A DNA stretch of 64,000 nt from Neolewinella xylanilytica. Its GTDB lineage: Bacteria; Bacteroidota; Bacteroidia; Chitinophagales; Saprospiraceae. Under the pieces are notes generated by a model that was not told the origin of the DNA, ran no database searches, and was given only the letters and a program-made list of their open reading frames with translations. The stretch is from contig NZ_PTJC01000006.1 in the NCBI RefSeq assembly GCF_002934605.1, positions 1,426,001-1,490,000 of the forward strand, in the 5' to 3' direction. Made by a program: the position numbers and the translations under genes. This document shows, one piece after another, positions 53,201 through 61,344 of this stretch (positions are counted from its first letter, which is position 1; each line of letters opens with the position of its first letter).

Positions 53201-53358
53201 AGCTAGGCCAATTGCGCCGGGAGATGGCGGTCGAGCTAAACGGAAACCGCCAGCAATATTTCATTGAAACGGGCGACCTCGAAGCCGGTTCCTACTTCGC
53301 TACCCTCCGCAGTGCGGAGGGCCATCTGGTGCAGGCTTTGCGTGTCGTAGTTCAGTAG
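50284..53358 (+). CDS. Six-CHRD-domain secreted protein with T9SS sorting signal
   Basis: The ATG at 50284 gives 1024 residues with a signal peptide (LIPLLLILFASALSAQ). Six CHRD domains of about 130 residues follow, each starting like FLSGQQEAIPVVTTASG or HLSGANEWPVVTSGASG, with a central GGAHLH...G..G..G and ending YANIHS...P.GEIRGQ. After them comes a fibronectin/Ig-like segment (about 830-940) and a C-terminal type IX secretion sorting domain (LFPNPVGGGERLVY onward, ending ALRVVVQ). CHRD domains occur in chordin and in bacterial surface proteins; their role here is likely structural or adhesive. A terminator follows. Confidence 0.92.
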   Translation: MKRKTFTQLIPLLLILFASALSAQEARDGRAFLSGQQEAIPVVTTASGSVELDWTFDDGDEGQLVVTGSFQGLSSPVATEIRGGAHIHVAYPGRNGGIRIDLVPTLSADSLSGTFEAEDNTFTVSSADYQSLQPGHAYVNVHTRNYPMGEIRGDVVEDDFERYFYVNLFGSNEVPSIISPARGALLLALDGNQLTVSGSFTGLSDTLATRTRGGAHLHLGLPGQNGGIDIELSASLDADSGNRSGTFNAEANTFTLTETQLEALLAGRYYANIHSGTYPRGEIRGQVLPPATILFRAHLSGANEWPVVTSGASGQVLGHFVGDSLQVIGSFAGLESPVATAISGGAHLHTAWAGQNGAVIIPLGLTLGAGAQEGSFQLADNVYKPNASQLEQLVNRGIYLNIHTMEHNPGEIRGQMLPESQAVFTAFLNGNQQIPSVVSTGRGMVKVEWRGEHIVATGSFQGLMSDLNTVIDGGSHLHAGYPGQSGRVIYPLSANQPDTDTAGVYLPEDNHFMLSGGRADTLTDRFFYANIHSLDYPDGEIRGSLLAEAESYFLAPLSGASQPGGVVTDATGMVAGEVVDSTVTLVGSFAGLESDFAANVDGGMHLHAAIAGSNGSIVAPINTEIANDNRRGTVLADSNRIQLSSGLLDTLRSRMIYANVHTEEHRAGAIRGQMLPLAGSYFHTTFSGMNEPAYVMTTAQGGLKAELIDTTLRVSGSVTMLEGDFDATVMGGAHLHVGGAGRNGSIRVSLNADPAPDLKSATFLVDSNTFALTPEQVDTLRMGLLYANIHTTMVRSGEARGQMLGELNLAPSMSSILSPANGDTLTLEGNSSQEFRVSYSPATDPSGDTVVYIWQLATDEDFEDVLFAANTGQDTFFTTTIGTVDVLLDSAGVATSDSATVYHRVLASDGSNYRPGEASTVRLVRGQLVGVQTFLPEGFAGRLFPNPVGGGERLVYEVNADEFFRGRLLIFNQLGQLRREMAVELNGNRQQYFIETGDLEAGSYFATLRSAEGHLVQALRVVVQ

Positions 53359-53377
53359 CCTCCCCGTCTTTTGTACA

Positions 53378-53425
53378 AATGCCCGTTCCACTACCGAAGG
53401 TCTTCGGCAGTGGAACGGGCATTTT
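53378..53425. terminator. Long bidirectional terminator hairpin
   Basis: AAATGCCCGTTCCACT pairs with AGTGGAACGGGCATTT around CCGAAGGTCTTCGG, giving a stem of nearly 20 bp with A-run before and T-run after. It would end the CHRD gene and the opposite-strand pseudogene. Confidence 0.85.
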
Positions 53426-53569
53426 AGATTATCCTCCGGTGAAGCGGACTAGTAATTGAGGATCGAAGGAGGGGGGACCTAGCACGCCACAGAGGCAGGT
53501 TGTAGCCCGTCCAAACTTCTGTCCTTGACCACCAGGTCGATCTTGCCCGTCTATCCTGGTCGGATGCGA

Positions 53570-54400
53570 CTGGCTATTCACGATCCTACCGGTAGCCGTC
53601 GGTTTCGATCCGCGGGTGGCGAGGGTGTAGAAACCGAATGATAAATCGGTCAGGTCCAGGTTGCGCGCCGTGCGGCCCCGAGTAGGAGGGTAGGTTCGGG
53701 TCAGGCGTCCGCCGCTATCTTACAGGTACAGGGGGTGGGCGTTGATAAAGGTGCTGCCCGGCGAAGCAACGTTTACGTACGCTCCGGTAGGATTGGGAAC
53801 TGCGGTAAACACGGGTGGTCCGGATTTCACGACGGATGGATTTCCAAGATCTATCCGGGCGATTACGGCCTTACTTTCCAATAGGCCCGGGCTCGGGAAG
53901 GATTCACCGAGAACCATCGTAGGGTGTCGTGAGATAAAGCGTGTTCGCGTCAGTGCGGGTGATGTCGAGGGTGCTCGAAGGATTGCTGGGACCGATAAGT
54001 TCGGAAAAGCGAAGATTGCCGACTGCGTCGTAGCGGGAAACCACGACTCCGGTTCCCCTATGGCCAGGCGGGGGTACTTTAAAAAAGGGTAAACTATAGT
54101 TGATACCGTTGTGACGGTCCGTAATGGGCACTGCCCACTCGAGCGCGGGTTGGGCCGATAGGGGGTAGTACCTATGGTTAGGCAGGCAGTCAAAATTCAG
54201 GAATGGAGACGGGTCATAGGTAGGTGGGGGAAAGGTAATTCAAGATATACGCTCCATTAAGATTATACGAGTTCAGTTGGGCTGCCATAATGGCAATTCA
54301 ACCATCCCTCGTTCCGCCAATTTGCGTGCCTCCTGCGTCCACGCCCGCAAAAGCGGCAGGAATGACGACCGCGGGGGTGTGGCACGGTGATTGTACTATT
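53570..54400 (-). pseudogene. Decayed gene for a T9SS-sorted secreted protein
   Basis: On the minus strand the remains of one protein can be read across several frames. From about 54395 one frame gives [20 protein letters not shown]; after a shift near 54225 it reads YDPSPFLNFDCLPNHRYYPL, then VVVSRYDAVGNLRFSELIG and TDANTLYLTTPYDG; after another shift near 53915 it reads ESKAVIARIDLGNP and FTAVPNPTGAYVNV, the start of a T9SS C-terminal domain. An in-frame TAA at 53720 interrupts it, and beyond it GGRLTRTYPP and NLDLTDLSFGFYTLATRG complete that domain. At least three lesions show it is dead. It is divergent from dnaK. Confidence 0.75.
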
Positions 54401-54445
54401 CGGGACGACAGTTTTTTGTCAGCTAAAATTTACAAAAGCAATCGT

Positions 54446-56383
54446 ATGAGCAAGATTATTGGAATTGACTTAGGTACGACCAACTCATGCGTGGCAGTAA
54501 TGGAGGGCAACGAGCCCACCGTGATCTATAACGACGAAGGCCGCAACACGACGCCTTCGATCGTGGCGTTCCTGGATGCCGGCGAACGCAAGATCGGGGA
54601 ACCCGCCAAGCGGCAGGCCATTACCAACCCCACGCGGACGGTCGCATCCATTAAGCGCTACATGGGACAGCGTTTCGACGAAGTAAAAGACGAAGTGGAC
54701 CGCAGTGCCTATAAAGTGGTGAAGGGCGACAACGGCCTGGCACAGGTGGAGATCGACGGACGTAAATACACGCCCCAGGAGATCAGCGCCATGGTGCTCC
54801 AAAAAATGAAGAAAATTGCCGAGGACTTTCTCGGTACCGAAGTGACCGAAGCCGTAGTAACGGTACCGGCTTACTTCAATGACTCCCAACGTCAGGCCAC
54901 CAAAGAGGCCGGTGAAGTGGCCGGTCTGACCGTGCGCCGTATCATCAACGAGCCCACCGCGGCCGCCCTGGCTTACGGTCTGGACAAGCGGAGCAAGGAT
55001 ATGACCATCGCCGTATATGACCTCGGTGGCGGTACGTTCGATATCTCGATCCTCGACCTGGGTGAAGGGGTATTCGAGGTGAAGTCGACCAACGGGGATA
55101 CCCACCTGGGTGGTGACGATTTCGACCGCGTCCTGATCGACTTCCTGGCCGATGAGTTCAAGAAGCAGGAGAATATGGACCTGAAGAAGGACCCCATGGC
55201 TCTCCAGCGCCTGAAGGAAGCCGCCGAGAAAGCTAAGATTGAGCTGTCCAGCTCTATGGAAACGGAAGTCAATCTGCCCTTCATCACGGCCGTAGACGGT
55301 GTGCCTAAGCACCTGGTCGTCAAGATCAGCCGCGCGAAATTCGAGCAACTGGCCGACCAGTTGGTCCAGCGTACGCTCGAGCCCTGTAAAAAGGCCATGG
55401 CCGACGCCGGTACCAGCAACAGTGATATCGACGAAGTCATTCTGGTCGGTGGTTCCACCCGGATCCCCGCCATTCAGGAAGCCGTCGAGAAGTTCTTCGG
55501 CAAGAAGGCCAACAAGAGCGTGAACCCCGACGAAGTGGTTGCCATCGGTGCCGCTATCCAGGGTGGCGTTCTGAGTGGCGACGTGCAGGACGTACTGCTC
55601 CTCGACGTCACCCCGCTGAGCCTCGGTATCGAGACGATGGGAGGCGTATTCGACACCGTGATCGAGTCGAACAGCACCATCCCGGTTAAGAAGTCCAAGG
55701 TGTATTCCACCGCCAGCGACAACCAGCCCAGCGTGGAAATCCACGTTCTCCAGGGTGCCCGCCAGATGGCCAAGGACAACCGCCCCATCGGACGCTTCGT
55801 GCTCGGCGATATTCCCCCCGCCCCCCGCGGCGTACCCCAGATCGAAGTGACCTTCGACATGGACGCCAACGGCATCCTCAGCGTAACCGCGAAGGATAAG
55901 GGTACGGGCAAGGAGCAGTCGATCAAGATCGAGGCCGGTACCGGACTGAGCAAGGACGATATCGAGCGCATGAAGGCCGAAGCCGCCGCCAACGAGGAAG
56001 CCGACAAGGAAGCCCGCGAGCGGATCGAAAAGCTGAATGGTGCCGACCAGCTCGTCTTCCAGACCGAGAAGCAACTCAAGGAGTTCGGTGAAAAGATTCC
56101 CGCCGAGAAAAAGGCGACGATCGAGAGCAGCCTGAACGACCTGCGTGAAGCCCACAAGGCCGAGGACATTGCCAAGATCGATAAAGCGACCGAAGCCCTT
56201 ACCGCCGCCTGGAACGCCGCCAGTCAGGATATGTACCAGGCCCAGCAGGAGCCCGGAGCTACCGCCGACGCGGGTGCCGGTGATCCGGGTGCTAAAGCCG
56301 GAGCCGGAAATACCGGTAAGACCGGAACCGGTGGTGCTGACGACGTCCAGGACGTTGAGTTCGAAGAGGTGGAAGGGAAGTAA
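54446..56383 (+). CDS. dnaK: Molecular chaperone DnaK (Hsp70)
   Basis: The ATG at 54446 gives 645 residues starting [20 protein letters not shown]; a longer frame from 54290 crosses the opposite-strand pseudogene. The ATPase domain has the phosphate-binding [37 protein letters not shown] and [13 protein letters not shown]. The peptide-binding domain follows ([15 protein letters not shown]), then the helical lid, a Gly/Ala-rich linker and the acidic tail [12 protein letters not shown] that ends like EEVD-type bacterial tails. grpE and dnaJ are not adjacent, so the gene stands alone. Confidence 0.97.
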   Translation: MSKIIGIDLGTTNSCVAVMEGNEPTVIYNDEGRNTTPSIVAFLDAGERKIGEPAKRQAITNPTRTVASIKRYMGQRFDEVKDEVDRSAYKVVKGDNGLAQVEIDGRKYTPQEISAMVLQKMKKIAEDFLGTEVTEAVVTVPAYFNDSQRQATKEAGEVAGLTVRRIINEPTAAALAYGLDKRSKDMTIAVYDLGGGTFDISILDLGEGVFEVKSTNGDTHLGGDDFDRVLIDFLADEFKKQENMDLKKDPMALQRLKEAAEKAKIELSSSMETEVNLPFITAVDGVPKHLVVKISRAKFEQLADQLVQRTLEPCKKAMADAGTSNSDIDEVILVGGSTRIPAIQEAVEKFFGKKANKSVNPDEVVAIGAAIQGGVLSGDVQDVLLLDVTPLSLGIETMGGVFDTVIESNSTIPVKKSKVYSTASDNQPSVEIHVLQGARQMAKDNRPIGRFVLGDIPPAPRGVPQIEVTFDMDANGILSVTAKDKGTGKEQSIKIEAGTGLSKDDIERMKAEAAANEEADKEARERIEKLNGADQLVFQTEKQLKEFGEKIPAEKKATIESSLNDLREAHKAEDIAKIDKATEALTAAWNAASQDMYQAQQEPGATADAGAGDPGAKAGAGNTGKTGTGGADDVQDVEFEEVEGK

Positions 56384-56416
56384 ATTTCTGCCCTACCTTG
56401 TATTCGGTAAAAATTA

Positions 56417-56448
56417 AGCCTCCCGATCTGTGATCGGGGGGCTTTTTT
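56417..56448 (+). terminator. dnaK terminator
   Basis: AGCCTCCCGATC (56417-56428), loop TGT, GATCGGGGGGCT (56432-56443) and a T-run. One pair is a G-T wobble. Confidence 0.9.
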
Positions 56449-56454
56449 GTTGCG

Positions 56455-56812
56455 GCCTCGCGTGACGGTCGATGCGGGCAGCATGACGGCTGAAGCCGTC
56501 GTGACGTGTAACGTCCACTTTAGTCGACAGGCTGCTAGCAATGCTGGCCGTGAACTACCGGGGCTACCACGACGGTTGATGCAGGCAGCCAGACGGCTAA
56601 AGCCGTCGCTACGCGTAGCGTCCACTTCAGTGGACAGGCTGCTGGTGATGCTGGCCGTGAACTACCGGGGCTACTTTGGCGGTCGATGCTGGCAGCCAGA
56701 CGGCTGAAGCCGTCGCTACGCGTAGCGTCCACTTCAGTGGACAGGCTGCTTACTACAGAACAAGGGAAGGCAGGCAGCATGACGGCTGAAGCCGTCGCTA
56801 CGGACCGAGGAA
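56455..56812. repeat. Dispersed palindromic repeats (GACGGCTGAAGCCGTC)
   Basis: Four copies of GACGGCTGAAGCCGTC or its variant, at about 56485, 56592, 56699 and 56781 (spacing 107, 107, 82), each followed by GCTACGCGTAGCGTCC and CCACTTCAGTGGACAGGCTG. Every unit can form three hairpins, including the perfect palindrome CTACGCGTAG. Between them lies GCTGGCCGTGAACTACCGGG. It fills the dnaK-GH88 gap and resembles REP/BIME-type elements; no gene is present. Confidence 0.88.
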
Positions 56813-56855
56813 AAGTTATTCGTTCACTAATTTGACGGGGAAATCCTTGTCTTTC

Positions 56856-58232
56856 ATGCAAATTGACGATACCCTTACTCTCCAAGACCTCAAGTCGAAG
56901 ATGCAGCAATTCTGGCAGCATTCCGCCGGGAAGATGCTCGCGATCCAAGATAATTACGACCACGGTAAAGGGACCCCCGTCTTTACGGAAGCCGGTAAAT
57001 ACACGACCCGCGGTTGGACCGAATGGACGCAGGGCTTCGAGTACGGCTCAGCCATCTTGCAGTTCGATGCCACGGGGGACAAACAGTTTCTGGAGATTGG
57101 CCGGCAGGGCACGCTGGAAAAAATGGCCAGTCACGTCAGCCACTTCGGCGTCCACGATCACGGCTTCAACAACGTAAGTACCTACGGGAATCTGCTACGA
57201 CTGACGCGGGAAGGAAAAATTCCGCAGCGAGACTGGGAACGGCATTTCTATGAATTGGCCCTTAAGGTGAGCGGCGCGGTGCAGGCGCGCCGCTGGTCAC
57301 CGATCAACGGGGGCGGTGGCTACCTCTATTCGTTCAACGGGCCGCACTCCCTCTTCGTGGATACGATCCGGACCGTCAGGGCACTGTGCGTAAGTCATGA
57401 ACTTGGTCATTCAGTAATGGGGGACAATGACCTAAACACGAGTCTGCTACAGCGAGCTATCGAACACGGAAAGGCAACCGCTAAATACGCTATCTACTAC
57501 GGTGAGGGTCGGGACAGTTACGACGTGTGGGGCCGCACCGCCCACGAGAGCATCTTCAACGTCAACGATGGTAACTACCGCTGCCCGAACGCCCAGCAGG
57601 GTTTTTCCGGCTTTACTACCTGGACGCGGGGACTCGCCTGGGCCATGCTCGGATTCCCGGAGCAGCTTGAATACCTCCGGCAACTCGATCCGGCCGACCT
57701 CGAACCCTACGGTGGCTTCGCGGAAATCGAGGCGATCTACCTGAAGGCGGCCCGGGCCACCTGTGATTTCTACATCGACAACACCGCCAGTGATGGCATT
57801 CCCTACTGGGATACGGGGGCTCCGCAACTACACCGCCTCGGAGACTACACCGAACGACCCGCCGATCCCTATAATGACTTCGAGCCGGTGGACAGTTCCG
57901 CCGCCGCCATCGGATGCCAGGGGCTACTGCGGCTCGGCCGCTACCTGGAGCAGCGGGATGCGGAGGCCGGTCAACGCTACTTCCAGGCCGGACTGACTGT
58001 CCTGAATACCTTGCTCTCCGAACCCTACCTGAGTACCGATCCGGCGCACCAGGGACTTATCCTGCACAGCATTTACCACCGACCGAACGGTTGGGATTAC
58101 GTACATGCCGGTGCTAAGGTCCCTTACGGCGAGAGCAGTATGTGGGGCGACTACCACGCACGGGAAGCAGTGCTTTATGCCGGGCGAATACGGAACGGCC
58201 AGGACTATCATTTCTACGACTGCGTTCGCTAA
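56856..58232 (+). CDS. GH88 unsaturated glucuronyl hydrolase
   Basis: The ATG at 56856 gives 458 residues (MQIDDTLTLQDLKSKMQQFW) with no signal peptide, so it acts in the cytosol. The alpha/alpha-barrel signature of family 88 is clear: SHFGVHDHGFNN (catalytic Asp region), GFTTWTRGLAWAMLGF, TASDGIPYWD, DSSAAAIGCQGLL and GWDYVHAGAKVPYGESSMWG. Such enzymes remove the 4,5-unsaturated uronic acid left by polysaccharide lyases acting on pectin-, ulvan- or glycosaminoglycan-like polymers. First of six genes in an apparent operon, with the next starting 10 bases after its stop. Exact substrate is unknown. Confidence 0.92.
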   Translation: MQIDDTLTLQDLKSKMQQFWQHSAGKMLAIQDNYDHGKGTPVFTEAGKYTTRGWTEWTQGFEYGSAILQFDATGDKQFLEIGRQGTLEKMASHVSHFGVHDHGFNNVSTYGNLLRLTREGKIPQRDWERHFYELALKVSGAVQARRWSPINGGGGYLYSFNGPHSLFVDTIRTVRALCVSHELGHSVMGDNDLNTSLLQRAIEHGKATAKYAIYYGEGRDSYDVWGRTAHESIFNVNDGNYRCPNAQQGFSGFTTWTRGLAWAMLGFPEQLEYLRQLDPADLEPYGGFAEIEAIYLKAARATCDFYIDNTASDGIPYWDTGAPQLHRLGDYTERPADPYNDFEPVDSSAAAIGCQGLLRLGRYLEQRDAEAGQRYFQAGLTVLNTLLSEPYLSTDPAHQGLILHSIYHRPNGWDYVHAGAKVPYGESSMWGDYHAREAVLYAGRIRNGQDYHFYDCVR

Positions 58233-58242
58233 TTCCACCGTC

Positions 58243-59064
58243 ATGCCCGAGGATTTGTCCCGTCTCTGTATCCACTCCATCACCACCAAGCCCTGGTCGC
58301 TTGCAACGGCACTGGATAAGTACGCCGCCGCCGGGGTGGGGGGCATCAGTGTCTGGCAGGACGCCGCGCTGGCGACCGGTCTGCCGGAAGCCAGGAAACT
58401 GCTGGCGGCGTCACCGGTGGAGGTAGTGAGCTACGTGCGGGGGGGCTTTTTTCCCCACCGTAGCCGGGAGGCCCGTGAGAAAGCAGTGACCGCTAACCGA
58501 AAGATGCTGGACGAAGCCGCCGAGATCGGGGCCCCGCTGCTGGTACTGGTATGCGGTGCGGAACCAGGACAATCCCTCACCGAGAGCCGCAAGCAAATCC
58601 AGGCGGGCATTGAGCGACTTATTCCACACGCCATGGAGACCGGAGTGCGGCTCGCCATCGAACCCCTACATCCGATGTACGCCGATACCCGATCCGCCAT
58701 CAATACCCTGGCACAGGCCAATGAGCTGGCGGAGGCAATCGATCACGATGCCGTGGGGATAGCGGTGGACGTCTACCATCTGTGGTGGGACGACGGATTG
58801 GAATCTCAGATCCTGCGCTCCGGCGCCCAAAGAAACCTGTACGCGTTTCATATCTGCGACTGGAAGGTGCCGACCATGGATATGCTCAACGACCGGGGAT
58901 TGATGGGGGAAGGGTGTATCGACGTGCCGCGCATCCGCTCCTGGGTGGAGGCAGCCGGCTTCACCGGTTACTACGAGGTGGAGATATTTTCGCATGCACA
59001 CTGGGCCAAGGACCAAGATTTCTTTCTGCAGGAGATCCTCGCAGCCTACCGCGAAAAATCCTGA
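58243..59064 (+). CDS. Sugar phosphate isomerase/epimerase (xylose-isomerase-like TIM barrel)
   Basis: The ATG at 58243 gives 273 residues starting MPEDLSRLCIHSITTKPWSL. The AP-endonuclease-2/xylose-isomerase-type barrel shows candidate metal ligands in LAIEPLHPMYADT (Glu), GIAVDVYHLWWD (Asp, His), YAFHICDWKVP (His) and YYEVEIFS (Glu). Members interconvert keto sugars or dehydrate inosose-like compounds. Placed between GH88 and an oxidoreductase, it probably processes the released keto-uronate. The gap to the next gene is 48 bases. Confidence 0.9.
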   Translation: MPEDLSRLCIHSITTKPWSLATALDKYAAAGVGGISVWQDAALATGLPEARKLLAASPVEVVSYVRGGFFPHRSREAREKAVTANRKMLDEAAEIGAPLLVLVCGAEPGQSLTESRKQIQAGIERLIPHAMETGVRLAIEPLHPMYADTRSAINTLAQANELAEAIDHDAVGIAVDVYHLWWDDGLESQILRSGAQRNLYAFHICDWKVPTMDMLNDRGLMGEGCIDVPRIRSWVEAAGFTGYYEVEIFSHAHWAKDQDFFLQEILAAYREKS

Positions 59065-59112
59065 TATTCCAACCTGCTATTCCTACATCCATTGAAAAAC
59101 ACAACTGCTACC

Positions 59113-60285
59113 ATGTCTGAAACGGAGGCTCCGGCCCAACGCCACACCGTGGGGATCATCATGAACGGGGTCACCGGACGAATGGGGACGAATCAACACC
59201 TATTGCGCTCGATCGTGGCCATCCGGGAGCAGGGGGGCGTGCGGACGCCCGCGGGAGGGACGATCTACCCCGAGCCCATACTGGTGGGGCGGAACCTGGA
59301 AAAACTGCGGGCACTCGGTAAGCGGACGGGTATCGAGCGGATGTCTACGGACCTGGACGCGGTTCTCTCGGACGACGCTTACCCAATCTACTTCGACGCC
59401 CAGATCACCGGTCGACGCTACGGGGCCGTGAAAAAGGCGATTGAGGCCGGTAAGCACGTGTACTGCGAGAAGCCCACCGGAACCAGTCTGGAAGAGGCGC
59501 TGGACCTCTACCGGCTCGCCAAAGCGGCGGGGGTAAAGCACGGCGTAGTGCAGGATAAACTGTGGCTGCCCGGCCTGCGCAAGTTAAAGCGATTGATGGA
59601 AGCCGAATTTTTCGGTGAGATCCTGAGCGTGCGGGGTGACTTCGGTTACTGGGTCTTCGAGGGCACCAGCATTCCGGCCCAGCGCCCCAGCTGGAACTAC
59701 CGAAAGGAAGACGACGGCGGGATCATGGTGGACATGCTCTGTCACTGGCGGTACGTGCTGGACAACCTCTTTGGAAGCGTGAAGAGCGTCTTTTGCCTGG
59801 GCGCTACCCACCTTCCCGAACGGGTGGACGAGCGGGGCGAAACGTACCGGGCTACGGCCGACGACGCGGCCTACGCCGTGTTCGAACTAGCGGGAGGGGT
59901 AGTGGCGCAGTTCAATTCAAGCTGGGTGACCCGAGTGCGGCGCGACGACCTCCTGACTGTACACGTTGACGGTACTCGGGGATCGGCCGTGGCGGGATTA
60001 CGCGACTGCCGCATTCAACATTACGGCAACACGCCTAAGCCCATCTGGAACCCTGACATTCCCCAGCCCATCGACTTCTACGAAGACTGGTCAACGGTAC
60101 CCGAGCAGGAAGTCTACGAAAATGCCTTCAAGGTGCAGTGGGAGCTGTACCTGAAGCACGTAGTACTGGACGATCCTTTTCCCAACGATTTACTGGAAGG
60201 GGCAAAGGGCGTACAGTTGGCGGAACTCGGGCTAAAGAGTTGGGAGCAGCGGTGCATGTTGCCGGTTGACGACCTAAAGGAGTAA
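59113..60285 (+). CDS. Gfo/Idh/MocA family oxidoreductase
   Basis: The ATG at 59113 gives 390 residues; an upstream TTG at 59092 is also open. The Rossmann-like start is HTVGIIMNGVTGRMGTNQHL, with the family motif EKPTG in HVYCEKPTGTSLEEA and the following ALDLYRLAKAAGVKHGVVQD. The C-terminal beta-sheet domain has VRGDFGYWVFEG and DDGGIMVDMLCHWRYVLDN. These enzymes oxidise or reduce sugars and inositols with NAD(P). In this operon it likely handles a uronate-derived intermediate. Confidence 0.92.
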   Translation: MSETEAPAQRHTVGIIMNGVTGRMGTNQHLLRSIVAIREQGGVRTPAGGTIYPEPILVGRNLEKLRALGKRTGIERMSTDLDAVLSDDAYPIYFDAQITGRRYGAVKKAIEAGKHVYCEKPTGTSLEEALDLYRLAKAAGVKHGVVQDKLWLPGLRKLKRLMEAEFFGEILSVRGDFGYWVFEGTSIPAQRPSWNYRKEDDGGIMVDMLCHWRYVLDNLFGSVKSVFCLGATHLPERVDERGETYRATADDAAYAVFELAGGVVAQFNSSWVTRVRRDDLLTVHVDGTRGSAVAGLRDCRIQHYGNTPKPIWNPDIPQPIDFYEDWSTVPEQEVYENAFKVQWELYLKHVVLDDPFPNDLLEGAKGVQLAELGLKSWEQRCMLPVDDLKE

Positions 60286-60290
60286 AGCAG

Positions 60291-61070
60291 ATGGCAAGGC
60301 ATCCTACAGCATTGGTCACCGGAGGGAGCCGCGGCATTGGACTGGGCATCGTGCGGGCGTTGATCGCGCAGGACTACGAGGTGGCCCTAAACGGCGTGCG
60401 GGCGGAAGCGGAGGTCTTCGACCTGTTGGCGGAACTACGGGATTTGTCCGAGCGGGACGTTCATTACGTGCAGGGCAACATCGGCGATACGCAAGACCGG
60501 GCGCGCATCGTGGAGGAGGCCTACGGAAAACTCGGTCACCTCAACGTGCTGGTGAATAACGCCGGGGTGGCTCCGCGCGAACGGAGCGACTTGTTGGAGC
60601 TGTCGGAACACAGCTACGACCGGGTAATGGACATCAATCTGAAGGGGCCTTTTTTCCTGACCCAGGCGATTGCCCGGAGGATGGTGGCGGACCGTGCCGA
60701 AAACGACAGGTTCCAGGCCTACATCATCAACGTCGGATCGATCTCGGCTACGGTGGCGAGTACCAACCGCGGCCAGTACTGTACGTCGAAGGCGGGGATG
60801 GGAATGATGACCCAGCTGTTCGCCGCCCGGTTGGCCGCGGAGGGAATTCCCGTGTACGAGCTACGGCCGGGCATCATCAAAACCGACATGACCAGCGTCG
60901 TCACCGAGAAGTACGACCGCCTCATCGCGGAAGGGCTTACGCTGCAACCGCGCTGGGGCTACCCCAAGGATGTCGGGCGGGCGGTGGCCGCACTCGTGCG
61001 GGGGGATTTTCCTTATTCAACGGGTCAGGTGATCATGATCGACGGTGGGCTGACCCTGCAGCGACTTTAA
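60291..61070 (+). CDS. Short-chain dehydrogenase/reductase, 3-ketoacyl reductase-like
   Basis: A 259-residue classical SDR. NAD(P) binding: TGGSRGIGLG near residue 10-19 and VNNAGVAPRE; catalytic Ser in INVGSISAT, and Tyr-x3-Lys in GQYCTSKAG. The end has PGIIKTDMT and TGQVIMIDGGLTLQRL. It begins five bases after the oxidoreductase stop, so it is in the same operon. It was probably named FabG-like by sequence in other genomes, but context points to a sugar or uronate substrate. Confidence 0.92.
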   Translation: MARHPTALVTGGSRGIGLGIVRALIAQDYEVALNGVRAEAEVFDLLAELRDLSERDVHYVQGNIGDTQDRARIVEEAYGKLGHLNVLVNNAGVAPRERSDLLELSEHSYDRVMDINLKGPFFLTQAIARRMVADRAENDRFQAYIINVGSISATVASTNRGQYCTSKAGMGMMTQLFAARLAAEGIPVYELRPGIIKTDMTSVVTEKYDRLIAEGLTLQPRWGYPKDVGRAVAALVRGDFPYSTGQVIMIDGGLTLQRL

Positions 61071-61095
61071 ATGTAAATAGTATATTCAGGCAGGC

Positions 61096-61341
61096 ATGGC
61101 AGCGTCGATCAAAAATCCGGGGTGGAAAACATGTTGCGTACTGGCCGTAGTCATCATGACGGTAGCCTTCACGCCGCTGTTCCTGCCCGCCGGGACGATC
61201 GAACCTACCGTCGGCGGGATGCCGTACACCCTTTGGTCGGGAATCGCTTTATGTATCGTGATGGTAATCCTTACGGGCATTGCCACGGTGGTGCACCCGG
61301 GGGGCGGGGCCTTTACACAGGCAAAGGAAAAGGCTTCCTGA
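61096..61341 (+). CDS. Small two-helix membrane protein (symporter partner)
   Basis: An 81-residue protein with two hydrophobic helices, CCVLAVVIMTVAFTPLFL and GIALCIVMVILTGIATVV, joined by a short loop, and a charged tail ending KEKAS. It lies three bases before an SSS symporter, in the layout of the small DUF3311-type proteins that pair with sodium:solute symporters such as the pantothenate or acetate carriers. I did not recognise the family with certainty; accessory function is inferred from position and topology. Confidence 0.75.
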   Translation: MAASIKNPGWKTCCVLAVVIMTVAFTPLFLPAGTIEPTVGGMPYTLWSGIALCIVMVILTGIATVVHPGGGAFTQAKEKAS

Positions 61342-61344
61342 CCG

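Noticed and set aside
53742-54092. 116-codon plus-strand frame
   Set aside because: It is antisense to the T9SS pseudogene, whose coherent protein pieces are on the minus strand.
54485-56155. Long minus-strand frame (556 codons) opposite dnaK
   Set aside because: Antisense of dnaK is a known source of false frames; composition is His/Leu-rich and no domain fits.
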